A stretch of 64,000 bases of DNA from Niebla homalea (Eukaryota > Ascomycota > Lecanoromycetes > Lecanorales > Ramalinaceae). The stretch spans positions 434,001-498,000 of the forward strand of contig JAHGAU010000010.1 in assembly GCA_019925105.1 (NCBI GenBank), read 5' to 3'. The notes under the pieces are model-generated. The model was not told the DNA's origin and did not search any database. It saw only the letters and a program-made list of their open reading frames with translations. The position numbers and the translations under genes were made by a program. Positions 48,214-61,800 of the stretch are shown here, in pieces (position 1 is the first letter of the stretch; every line of letters starts with the position of its first letter).

Positions 48214-50466
48214 TTTTTATTAAATTTATAAATATTATATTAAAAGTTATTTTTGATTTAAACTTAAAATTGTCTTTTATTCTTAAAAAAGAATACGATT
48301 TTATTAATTTAATTTTTTACCTTAACGATATCTTTAAAGTATATAAGATATAAAAAGAATAACTTATTTTCTTAAGAGATTTTTTTTTATAATTTTATAA
48401 TTAAAGTGAAAATTATTATTTAATAAATTAAAAATTAATATAATAAAAATCAAAATATTAAAAAAAGATTATAAAGTAAAAAGATATATATAAATTAAAC
48501 TTAAGAAGTATAAGAAAATACTTAATTAATCTATACCGTAAAATATAAAAAACGTTAAAGGATTCTTAAATATTATTAATATAATAAGAAAATAAATTAA
48601 AAATTTTATAAAAATAATTTACCCGCTTACCCGTTTAATTAAAAATATAGAATAAAAAAAAAAAGTTAAAAAATATATTGTTTTAATTTATATAAAATAT
48701 AATAATAAAGGCTAAAGCTTTATTTAAATAAAACCTAAAATACCGGTTTATATATATATTAACACCTTAAAATGAAAAGCCGGATATTATATTATTTAAG
48801 TTTAAGATAATTATATTGTTTTATTTATTTATAACTTATATATAATAAATAAAACGGAACGTAATTATAATATTTATAAGCGAAAATTAATATTTATTAT
48901 TATATTTAAAGAAAAGTTTACTTATATATTAAATATAAAAAAAGGATTAATTATATATATATATTATAAATTATTTATAAGGTTTATAAATATAAATTAT
49001 TTTAAAAATATCTTTATAAAATAAATAAATAAATTAAAAAGGCTATATATTAAAATTAAATATATTAAAAAAGAAATTAATAAAGTTACGGATAACCTAT
49101 TAAAAGCACTATTTAATAACCTAGATTACATACTTAATAAAGTAATAAAGAAAATAGCCCTTAAAATATTAAAGAAATAAAAGAATATAATATAATTTTA
49201 AAAGAATAATAAAAAAGGATATTATATTATATTAAAAGAGCTCTTTAAGAAAATAAAGAAAAATAAAATTAACATTTATAATAATATATAAATTATAATA
49301 GAATAATTAAAGGGCTAATTAACTTAAAACGTAAAAAGAAAATTAACGGGGAAAAACCTAAATAAAAAGAAGAAAGTAAATATAAAAGAATTGTAATTAT
49401 AAAGAATAATTAATAATAAACCGATACGGATATATAATATAAAATTAAATAATGATTATAAAATAAATTATATATGAATTAATTATAAACTTATAAAGTT
49501 ATTAAAATTTAAGGAAATACTTTATTATAAAGATAATAATTAATATATTAATATTATTAAATATTTTAACATAAAGGTAAAGCCGGAAAAAAAAATACGG
49601 TATAATAAGTTAAATTTAATAAATAACTTATAAATCATAGATTTAATTTAACCGTCAATAAGTTACTTTATTAATATAAAAAGCATTAAATAATATATTT
49701 CATAAAGGAAAAAATAATATAAATACTTAAAGAAGTTTATAATAACGCGAAATATTTCTTATTAAAAATTATATTAAAAAACTACGGTATTATTATTAAT
49801 AACCGGATATAATAAAGGATATTATAAAACATATATAAGAGTATTTAACTTATATAAAGTAAGTATACGGAAGCCGTACGGTTTTATTAAGTTTAATTAA
49901 GGTAAAGGCCCCTTTTAATTTATTTAAGGTGAACTTTATTAACCTTTTTAAATAAATATAGGGTAATCTTTAATATATCTTTAATATAATAAATTATTTC
50001 TTATAATTTATATAATTATTTTTTACCGTTTTAATTAAAATAAAAGATATATTTATTATATTAAAAAAGTATATAAATTATTATTTTAAATTTATTACGA
50101 TATATATAAATATTAAAAAGGTATTTATAAGTAAAAGGATAAGAAGTTTCTTCCGGTTATATAATATTTAATTTATCTTTATATTAAATATAATATATAT
50201 AATAATAAATATAATAAAGTTTAATAATTAAATTTAATAAAACGTAATAAAAAAAACGTAAATTTAATAAAAGTATAATTAAATATAAATAGGAAAATTA
50301 ATATTATTAAATATTAACTTAGAATATATTAAATTTTTAAAATACGCCTTTATTAATATCCTTTTTAAGGTTAAATTAAATATAATATGTAAAAGGAACG
50401 TAATTAAATTAAAAGTTAAAATATATATTATAAAAAGAATAATACCGCCTTTAAAAAAAGTAATAT
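48214..50466 (+). mobile_element. Ty3/gypsy element E2, 3' part (RT, RNase H, integrase)
   Basis: Resumes RT after element D: FINLIFYLNDIFKVYK at about 48300-48350, GFLNIINIIRK and PLTRLIK near 48555-48640. RNase H follows at about 48660-49160 (AGYYI, ERNYNIYK, the TDHKPL-equivalent IIYIYYKLFI and the region equivalent to ADGLSR). Integrase follows around 49800-50080 (KPYGLI-like, VDFI-equivalent). Homology to E3 in reverse continues to about 50466 and then stops abruptly. Confidence 0.75.
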
Positions 50467-50640
50467 CTAAAGTAGTAAAGATGGGAAGGAAGGAAAGAGC
50501 AAAAGTGATGAAATAGCAGGTGGCAATGGAGTACAATTAAAGATGGGCCGTAGCCCCTATATAAGTTGGTAAAATATAGGTTACTTATTATAATAATCCG
50601 TTATACCCTTTTTTTAAAGTATATATAAATTGATTCTACT
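50467..50640. other. Little-RIPped junction segment between the inverted E copies
   Basis: About 50467-50565 is GC-richer and contains CpA/TpG (GATGGGAAGGAAGGAAAGAG, GTGATGAAATAGCAGGTGGC), unlike both flanks. It begins exactly where homology between E2 and E3 ends. No gene recognised. Confidence 0.5.
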
Positions 50641-53600
50641 TTTAATTAACCTTTTTAATGTTTTTATTCCTTTATATACTTATCCGTAAATCTAATATCT
50701 TTTATACTTTCCCTCTTTTTAATTCTTTTTATATCGAAATATTACCTTTAATATTATTATACTCCAGATTATATTATACTTATTTATATATATTTTAATT
50801 ATATATTTATTACTTATAATATTTTTTAATAATTTAAATTATTATAAATATAAAAATTGAAAAAATATTAATATAATATTAATTTGCCTTTATTCCCTTT
50901 ATAATAAATTTACCCCTTTAATATTACGTATTATTAATAAATAGTTTTTATCTTTTAATATTATTTATATATATATCTGCTTATTTTTCTTATAATCTTG
51001 TTCTTAAATTTTACTTAATAATAATAAATAAATATATTAAGACTTAATTTTCTTAAGAATAATTTCCCGGTTTTATTATCCTAATTTATTAATAACGATA
51101 ACCTTGGTATTTTCGTTTATCTATTTTAAAGCTTAGGTTATTTATATTTATATTATCTTTAAATATAATACGCTTAATCCGTATAAGGGTATAATACGTT
51201 TTATTTTACTCATTAAAAGAATATAAATACCGTCCCTTATAAGGATAAAATTTTATAATCGATTATTTTTTATTTTATTTTTTTATTTATATATTTTTAA
51301 TATCTGTTTTAATCCCGTTATTATTAAATATATTTTAAATAAGTTTATTATATAACTTTAAATGCGTTTTAAAAAAACTTAATTATTTAAGTAAGTTTTA
51401 TTTAACTTTTATTTTATAAATCTTAATATTTTTCTTTATCGGCGTATTTTAAGATAATATTATATATAACTATTTAACTTATATTTATTTATTAATATTA
51501 TTTCTTTATCGGTTTATTATATTATTTTAAGAAAGTAATTAAAAAGGATAATAATTCATTATAGTTATTATTATTTATATATTATTACTTAAAAAAATAA
51601 CGGAAAGAAAAAGAAATAAAATAATTATTTATTAATTTTTAAATAGCTTTTTAACCTTTATATAAATTCTTTTAACGCTTAATATTATACTTAATAACGT
51701 TTACCGAAAGTATACTTTTTATTATAATTTTTAATATTTACTTTTATCTGCTTATATACTTTTCCTTTAATTAATTAATATATTAAGTACTTTTAAGGCC
51801 GGATTTATTTATAAATAAAATATATTTTTATATTCTCTTAATAACTTACGTATAATTATCCCGATATAGGTATTTATAAAAGGCATATTAAAAAGGGTTC
51901 CTTTTAAACGTAATAATATTATTTATCATTTTTATTAAGTTCCGTCTTAACCGGTTTTATTAATAAATAGGACGTTAATAATAACGTCCGATTATTTACT
52001 TACTTTATAATTATACCGCGTAACCGTTTACTTTATCCTTTTTATTTATCCGTTTTCTTTATTTTCTTTTATTCCTTTAAATTCCTTATTTTTTTAATTT
52101 ATTTAATTTATAACTTTTTTTATATTTTAATTAACTTATTTTAAATTTAATTTAATTTTATACTTAATTATCGGTTATCCTTTTAAGAATATATATAAAT
52201 TTATAACCTTAATATCGGTTATTTAATTTATATTTATATTAATTTCCTTATAATTTTTTCGGAATTTTTAATTTAAATTATATTAATTAAAATTATTTTT
52301 ATTATATCTTTATATTTTAAAAGGTATACTTTAATTATTAATTTTATTAAATTAAATAAATATATCCTTATTATTATTAAGGTTTATTTAAATATTAATT
52401 AAATAGTTTATTTAAAGCTATATCCGTCGGTCCCTTATAATTTTAATTTATTTTAACTTTCCTACTTTTAGGAGCTTCTTACGGTATATATTTAGGTTTA
52501 TACCTTTTATATATATAAAAATACTTAAGCGTATATTTAATATTAATAAATTAATAATAATCGTCGTTTTATTTTTATTAATTACCGTTATATTAAAGGT
52601 TTATTAAATAACGTTTATTTAAATTATATTTTTAAATATTAATTAAACGATTTTAGTTTTGATTTAAATATATATAAATTAATTTATTTTTTAATTAACT
52701 ATTATTAATTCCTTTTTATAGATTCTTAGCATTGGGATATAATTTAAGTAAGCGCTTTTTCTTTAATACGTTATATACCCCCGATCCCAATATTAATTAT
52801 AAGTTTAATATAAAAAAATATATTTACTTTATAATTAATTATAATTTATAATTAATTTAATAATTATAACTTTAATAAATATTTCCTATTATATTTTCTG
52901 CTTTTAATATTTATCCGTTATTATTATAGCTTATTTTTAAATTTTAATTATTTAATTCCGCTACTTATTCACCTTAATAATCCCCGCTTAATTATTATTT
53001 ATCGTTTTTATCCGTTTAATTAATTTAGTTATTAGTATTATTTATTTTTTACTTATTAATTTAAATAATTTTTTCGGTTTAAGTCATCTTTTTATTAATA
53101 TATTAATTTAACTTTACCGGAATTATAGGACTATCTCGGTTATATAAGTTTACTTAATATAATAAAGTTTATATAAAATATAGCCCGTTTTTTTTAGGGA
53201 TTAATTCTTTAATTAAGTTTTATAAATAGTTACTTAAAAAAAGTAATATTATTTATTTAACTTAAACTTAATTAAGGATATTTTTGGTTTAAGTTTTATT
53301 AATTTTAATTTTAATAAGTTATTTTTCCTTTTATATATAAAGTAATTATTAATTGGTTCTCTATTTAAATAATAAGTTTACCCGGGCTTTTTTATTAATT
53401 CCTTTTTTTCCTAGGTCTATTATTTATATTATATATACGTAGTAGTCCTTACCCGTATTTCTATAAGTATCTTTCCTTTAATAAGCTTTTCTTTCTGTTT
53501 CGTTCCCGTATATACGATAACCTTTAAGGTTTTTAACTTAAATATAATTCTTTAACCGTTCTTAATTAAGGTTATTTCCGTAAATAACCCGGTTATACTT

Positions 53601-56600
53601 TAAGGAAAAATTTACGTCCTTCTTTAACTTTATATCGCCGATATTAATAAACCTTATATTTCAAATTATTTTTAGTTTTATTACGTTTAATTTATATCGC
53701 TTAATTTTAATTCCGGATTAAAGTTATTAAATATATTATTATAATATTAATTTTAATATACGCTTTATTAAAAAAATATATATATAATTATTTATAGATT
53801 AAAGTTTTAATCGGTTTTCAGGTTATTTTATTAGCTTTTTTAATCGCGTTATTAAGCTTACCCGTTGGGTCGCCTCCTTAATAACGGGTTATTTTCGTTT
53901 TAAGTTACGTCCTTATATATATATCGGTTTTTTTATTCCGTTTCCTCTTTTATTCTTAAGATGGAATAATTAATATAATTTTATACCCTATAATTACCGT
54001 AATAAAAAATAATATTAACTTTAATCACCTATTTTTAAAACGTAATTAAAACTTGAATTACCCGTTATTTAAAATGGATTTTTTATATATATTAATAGTA
54101 TATTCTACCCGTATTCTTAACGTAATATTTATAATAAGTTTAATATTTAAATTTATATTTTATAGAAAAAACGTTTTTTTAAATAGACTTTTTAATATAT
54201 AACTTTAATATTTAATTATATTTTTATTTATATATTACTTTTAATACGTTTTCTTTTTTTTTTAAAAAAAAATTTTTTTAATTATAAATAATTATAACTT
54301 TTTTATAATTTCGTTATTTTATAACTTATAATATAATAAATAAAAGACTATAAATAAAAAATTAAAGCCTTAATATCCTTTTATTTATATTTATTTCCTT
54401 TAAATCTTTATTATACCTTTACTTTTTTTCTTTTTTGGTTTTTCGTTTTTAATTACGTTTATTAAAATAGCTATTTATTCCTTTCCCCCCCGCCTTTTTT
54501 TTTTAATTTTTAAATCCGCATTTTCTTAGGATTTTTAATATACCGAAATATAAAAGTAAATAAAATAAAAATATAAAGGAAACGGCGTTATATTATTTAT
54601 ATATATTTTTTTTCCTTAAATCGTATTATTTATAATTATAACGGTTTTTAAAGGATTAAGGCGTTCTCCATTTACGCTTGCCGGATTTTAATTTTCTTTA
54701 TTACCTTTAACTTTAATTTATTAGAAAGTTTAAAATATTTAATATATAATATAAATACTTTAAGATAATCTTTATAAAATAAATTAAATATAAAAGTTTT
54801 ATTTATCCTTTTTAATATATATAAAGCTTTATACTTTTTTATAAAGCCCTTAGTAATAAATAATCCAACTTAACGGAGCTTAAATTTTTTAAAATTAAGG
54901 ATAGGATCCCATTATATAACCAGCTGCCTTTCCTTTAACGGGTTTTAACCTTATATTCCCTTATTATAACGTCTCTTTTATCGGTTTTTTATTACGTTTA
55001 ATTTCTTTTATAATTTTTCCTTAATATTTATCCGGTTTATTATAAATCCTTAAATAACTTTATATATTGCTTTTTTTAAAGGCGGTATTATTTTTTCTAT
55101 AATATATATTTTGACTTTTAGCCTGGTTACGTTACGTTTATACATTATGTCCGGTTTAACCCCGAAAAAAATATTAATAAGAATATATTTTAAGTTAATA
55201 TTTAATATTGTTAATCTTCCCATTTATACTTAATTATATTTTTATTAAATTTACGTTTTCTTTATTACGTTTTATTAGATTTAATTATTAAACTTTATTA
55301 TACTTATTATCTTATATATTATATTTAATATAAAGATGAACTAAATATTATATAACCGGAGGAAGCTTCTTATCTTTTTACTTATAAATACTTTTTTAAT
55401 ATTTATATATATCGTAATAAGTTTTAAATAATAATTTATATACTTTTTTAACGTAATAATTACGTCCTTTATTTTAATTAACGCGGTATAGAATAATTAT
55501 ATAAGTCGTAAGAAATAATCTATTATATTAAAAACGTACCCAAAACCCCTTTATATTTATTTAAAAGGGCTAATAAAATCCGCTTTAAAAAAGTTAAAAA
55601 AGGCCTTTATTTTAAGTAGACTTAATAAAATTATACGGCTTTTATATATTTACTTTATATAAATTAAGTATTTTCATACGTATTTTATAATATCTTTTAT
55701 TATATCCGGTTATTAATAATAATATCGTAATTTTTTTAATATAATTTTTAATAAAAAGTATCCCGTATTATTATAAACTTTTTTAAGTATTTATATTATC
55801 TTTTCCTTTATTAAATATATTATTTAACGTTTCCCGTATTAATAACATAGCTTATTAATAATTAAATTAAATTTATAATTTATAAGCTACTTATTAAATT
55901 TAACTTATTATATTATATTTTTCTTTTTTAACTTTATTTTTATTTTAAGGTATTTAACAATATTAATATATTAATTATTATTTTTATAATGAAATAATTT
56001 TTAAATTTTAATAACTCCATAAACTTATAGTTAATTTATATATATTTTATTTTATAATTATTATTTAATTTTATATTATATATCCGTACCGGTTTATTAT
56101 CGATAATACTTTATAATTATAATTCTTTTATATTTATTTTCTTCCTTTTATTTACGTTTTTCTCTATTAATTTTCCCTTTATATTTTAAGTTAATTAACC
56201 CTTTAATTATTATATCGTAATTTATATATTATTATAAACGTTAATTTTATTTTTCTTTATTTCTTTAAAAAGCTTTTTTAATATAATATAATATCCTCCT
56301 TTATTATTTTTCTAGAATTAAATCGTATTATTCTTATTTTTTTATACTTTAAAGGCTATTTTCTTTATTATTTTATTAAATATATAATTTAAATTATTAA
56401 ATAATATTTCTAATAAGTTGTCCGCTATTTTATTAATCTTTTTTTTAATATATTTAATTTTAATATATAGCTTTCTTAACTTACTTATTTATTTTATAAA
56501 GATATCTTTATAATAATTTATATTTATAAACTTTATAAATAACTTATAATTTATATATATAATTAAAACTTTTTTTATATTTAATATATAAGAAAATTTT

Positions 56601-58815
56601 TCTTTAAACGTAATAATAATTATTAATTCTCGTTTATAAATATTGTAATTATATTCCGTCTTATTTATTATATATAAATTATAGATAAATAAAACGGTAT
56701 GATTATTTTAAACTTAAATAATATAATATCCGCCTTTATATCTTAAGGTATTAATATATATATAAATTAATATCTTTGGGTTTTATTTAAATAAAGCTTT
56801 AACCCTTATTATTATATTTTATATAAATTAAAATGATATATTTTCTAATTTTTTTAATTTTTATTCTATATTTTTAATTAAATAAGTAAGCGGGCGAATT
56901 ATTTTTATAAAGTTGTTAATTTATTTTCTTATTATATTAATAATACTTAAGAATCTTTTAACGTCTTTTATATTTTATAATATAAGTTAATTAAGTATTT
57001 TTTTATACTTTTTAAATTTAATTTATATACGTCTTTTTACTTTAAAATCTTCTTTTAATACTTTAATTTTTATTATATTAATTTTTAATTTATTAAATAA
57101 TAATTTTAACTTTAATTATAGAATTTACGGGAAAAAATAATTTCTTAAGAAAATAAATTACTTTTTTTATATCCCGTATACTTTAAAGATATTATTAAGG
57201 TAAAAAATTAAATTAATAAGGTTATATTCCCCTTTAAGAATAAAAAAGGATAACTTTAAGTTTAATTTAAGGATAATTCTTAATATAATATTTATAAGTT
57301 TAATAAAAATAAATAAAAACGTACGTATTCTTTAAGGTATCTTTATATTTATAGTTATTTAATATTTAATATATTAAAAGTAAAATAATATTAATTATTA
57401 AAGTATATTTTTATTATTTAATCTTTATACTTTATATTTACTTAAAAGAAAGTTTTATATAATAAAATTCTTAATAAATTATATTTTTTTAATTAACTTT
57501 CTATAAAACGCGGATAATACTTTATATATAAAGTAATAATTAAATATAAGTTATAATTTAACTTTATTTTTTTCTTTATAAATATAAAGAGTACGTTTTA
57601 TATACTTATTTATTTATTTATTTATATATATTTCTTATATATATTTAACTTGATTCCTTATTATATAATTATTTTAAGTTATTATTCCTTATTATTTAAT
57701 AATCTTTTAAAGGTAACTTTATATAACTTAATTTTTAATCTTAATATTACTTTATATAAAAATAAGTCCGTTACGGGGATTTTATATAATTCTTTTATAT
57801 TTATATCCTTATACGTTTATAATACTTAAAGTATTTTAAGTTATATTTAATTATTTAAAATAATATTTTTTAATATAATGCCTTTTTTTCTTTTGCTTAT
57901 AGTTTTTTATATAATTTTAAGATATTAATCTTTCTTTTTATTATTTTTTTATTCGTTAAGAATATAATTTATAATAATTTTATCTTAATATTTATTTTTT
58001 AATTTTTTTATTTTAAAATTAATTTTTCCATTACTTTATATATATATCTTAAATAAATCTAGTAAATACCGTATTTATACTTTAATAATCCTTAATAAGT
58101 TATTAAGTTATCGGGTTATTTAATTTTTAAGATTATATTTTCTATAATAAGTAAATAATTTTTATTATTTTTATTTTTTATTTATTTTATCTTTTTTTTT
58201 TTATATTATTATAATATATAATTTAAATTTTTTTTTTTATTATTAACTTTTTTAAGTTATTTATTGCTTTTTTAATATATATAATCGTCCGTTTTTATTA
58301 TTATAAATATTATTAATTTAATTAATATATTATATATTTTTTATATTATTTAACGTTATTTTATATAATTAATAATAACTTTAAGTATTATATTATCTTT
58401 TTATTTATTTTATTAAATATTAAATTTATAAATTTAACTATTTTCCGTTTTTATTTGGTAAATTATTATTAATATAAAATAAGGCTTATTTTTAATTTTA
58501 AATTATTAATTAAATTATTTATTATATCTTCCTTAATTCCTTTATTATTTCTTTAATACTTTTAAGCTTTTTTATTATTTTTTAAGTACTTTTATTATTA
58601 TTTTATTCCTTTTAATTCTTTTAAACCTTTATTTAATCGTTTTTATTTATTTTTTATTTAATTTACTTTTTTTACCCCGTTTTATCGCTTTAATTTACTT
58701 TTGGTCTTCCCTTATTTACTCCGATTATTTCCTATATATTCTTTCTTCTTTTTAAATATATAAATATGCTTTTCTTTTTTTATTAATTAATTATTAAAAT
58801 ATACGCCCATTTTAA
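50641..58815 (-). mobile_element. Ty3/gypsy element E3, inverted copy of E2
   Basis: The reverse complement of 57330-55050 follows E2 48214-50466, and that of 58810-57310 follows E2 39300-40830, running without interruption across the place where D sits in E2. Thus gag/protease lies at 58.8-57.9 kb, RT around 57.4-56.9 kb, RNase H 56.9-56.4 kb and integrase about 55.8-55.3 kb. 50641-55050 holds the rest of the element or older inserts; I could not find its LTRs. The 5' end at 58815 is cut by the LINE. Confidence 0.65.
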
Positions 58816-58825
58816 CTTAGAGATG

Positions 58826-61800
58826 GCGACGAACAAAGGGACCCCAGAGGTTTAAAACGATACGTATACGTATAGCTCTCGTAATAATAAAGGAAGTATA
58901 TTAAGTACAATAAGGGGAAGTAACGTAATAGTTAAAAATAAAATAATAAATAAGCAAATAACCTATATTAATAGAAACGGCGACGATACGTATAAATAAT
59001 ATAATAATAATAAGCCGGATAACGTTTAAAATAAATAAAAAAATTAAGGTTAATAAAATACGCGTATTAAAACGGGTAAAATACGTAATAATAATACGGA
59101 GGTAATAAGTAAATAAGGGGGTAAAAAGGCCGGTACGGTATTAATAATAAAGAATACGGGCGGAAAGAAAAGGTAAAAAGATTATAATAAAAGTATTATT
59201 AAGGGTATATAAAAGGGAAATAAAACTAATAAAGAGGATAAAACCTTAAGGGATTAAAGGTAAAAAGCGGAGACGGTACGTTGCCCGATAAATAAGGATA
59301 AAATAGTAGTAAAGGAAATAATAAAAGCTTTAAAAGGATTCCTTATAGTAGAATAAAAGGATATTACGTTAAAAACTTAATTAATATTATAGGTTAAATT
59401 AAAAAACGTAAAGGACTTTTATATAAAAATGGGGATAAAATTAAAAGAAACGGAACGTTTACGGGGCTTTTAAAAGGCGGGAATAAAAGCGTTAATAAAG
59501 GATAAAGATAACGGTTTAAGGTTAAAGGTATAAAGCGAAAATACGATAATAATAACCTTTTAAGTAAGAAAGAATTAAACGATAAAAATAATAAAGGGAG
59601 TATCCATAGTAGAGAATAAAAGAATAACGGAAGAAAAAAATAACCATATTAAAAAAGGTAAAAACAATAACGGTCTGCTTATTTAATAATAAGGAAAAAA
59701 ATTACGGTTATAAAAGTAAACCCGTTATAATTAATAAAAGCTTTTAAAATAATAATGGAATTATTAATAAAATAGATTATTGCGGTATACAAATTATAAA
59801 GTAAAAATATCCTTTTTAATATAACGTTTTTAAAGGTAAAAAAAAACTTAAAGAGGTTTAAAGTTTAAATTAATAAAAGAAAGTATAAGTTAATTAAGGT
59901 TTTAAGGTAATCGTTTACCATTATATAAATAAGATATATTTATTACGTTTTATAAAAGCTAAGAAAAAGGCTACGTTAAGGAATATAAAAATGGAGAATA
60001 CGGTTTTTTATTTAAAGCTTAAGATCATTAACTATAAGCTTCCTTTAATAGTGAAAAGATTTAACTTTTTAAAACGTATAAAAAGGTATTTTACCGTTAT
60101 ATTAAGTATAATATTAATAAAGATATATAACGATATTTTAAATAAATGGATTATTAAGGATTTCTTAAAATAACTTAATTATAAAATAAGGCGGCGGATA
60201 TTTATTAATATTTTAAGTATTAAGGCTATAAATATATTATTATAAAATACCTTAATATTATAAAATATATAATTTACGTTAAAAGCTATAATACTTATAA
60301 ATATATAAAATTAATAATTAAAGGGCTTATAAAAAGTATATTTAAATACGCCGTATATAATAAGGAGGGATACCCGGTATAAAATTCTAAGTATATAATA
60401 AAAGTTAAGGAAATCAAACGTAAAAAAACCCGGATAACCGTAAAAATCCAACGGTATAATATATACGGAATTGGTTTAATAAATTAATTAAAGGTAACCT
60501 TAAAATATAAACTTAATTAATTAAATAATAAAAGGTAAATAACGATAATAAATAAAATAAAAATAAAAAGTTTTTTACGATCCCGACCTTAAGGATTAAC
60601 CGTCTTATATCTTTAATAATAGTTAAGAAAATATTAGGTTAGAAAACGTTTAATTTTAATAAGAAGTCCGTAATTTAAACGGGTATAAATAAAAAGCCCT
60701 TATAAAAATTAATATATAATATATTAATACTTTTAAAAATAATATAATATAACGTTTATAATAAAGGAATTAAAGTAATAATACCGATATTTAAGTTTAA
60801 AGAAGTTAAAAACGTTAATATTATAATAATATAAGAATTATTATATAATTTATATATATATTTATTTATTAACCCGGAAAAAAGGGTTTTATTTAACCTT
60901 TAAAGGGGATAAAATAATTAAAATATACTTCTTTATAAATAAATAACTTAATATAAATAATTAGGATATTATTTATTATAATAAAAACCTTTATATATTT
61001 TATATTATAAAAAAAAAAAGGGACTTAAAGGGCAACCTTAATATCTATAATATATATAATCCGTTATTAGTTAATAAAGAAAAACCGTTTATAATACCGC
61101 TACTTAAAAGGTTTTAATTACCTTAAGTAAATATATATTATTTAAAGATTTTAATTTATATTATTATATATAGAATAAAGAAAAATATAAAATAAAATAT
61201 ATTAAATTAAACGATTTATTAATAATTACCGTTTAAATTAACCTTTTATTATTATTATTATAAGGGATTATTACTCAAAAGAATTATAAGCTTAAAATAA
61301 TAATTAATTTAACCTTTAATACAGAAAGGGTTATTAACGTAGTTATAATATATAGGTTATAAAAAGACTTAAAATATAGTTTAGATTATATATTAATATA
61401 AATAATTTTGGATTAAACCGTTAATATAATCTTATTATTACCAATAAGGAAAGCGTAAAAAACGGTTAAAAAAGTAAAAATTTATATAAAAGCGGAGGAA
61501 ATAATAATATAGTTTACGGACCTTCCTTAATTAAATAATAAAAACCGGATCGATTTCTTCGGAAAATAAATAATAAAAATATTAAATAAAATAATCGATA
61601 AAATAGTCCCGATAATAAAATTTTCTTAAAGAATTAAAATTTACTAAAATAAAAAATATATAACCGCGATTATAAAGGTAAAAAAGTTAATAAAGTAGGC
61701 TTTTAAAATAGGAATCAGGAAATACTTAATTAATTAAGGGTTATTTAAGATGAAAAAGAAAAGATTATTAAGAAGGTTAAATAAATATACCTTTAATTTA

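Noticed and set aside
50279..50536. 85-codon minus-strand open frame resembling a membrane protein
   Set aside because: It is the opposite strand of the gypsy E2 integrase end plus the junction scrap; the Ile/Leu/Phe richness is an effect of AT-rich DNA.
59991..60173. 60-codon plus-strand open frame in the right AT block
   Set aside because: Lies within the ORF1 region of LINE F; a stop-free piece of a dead gene, not a separate gene.
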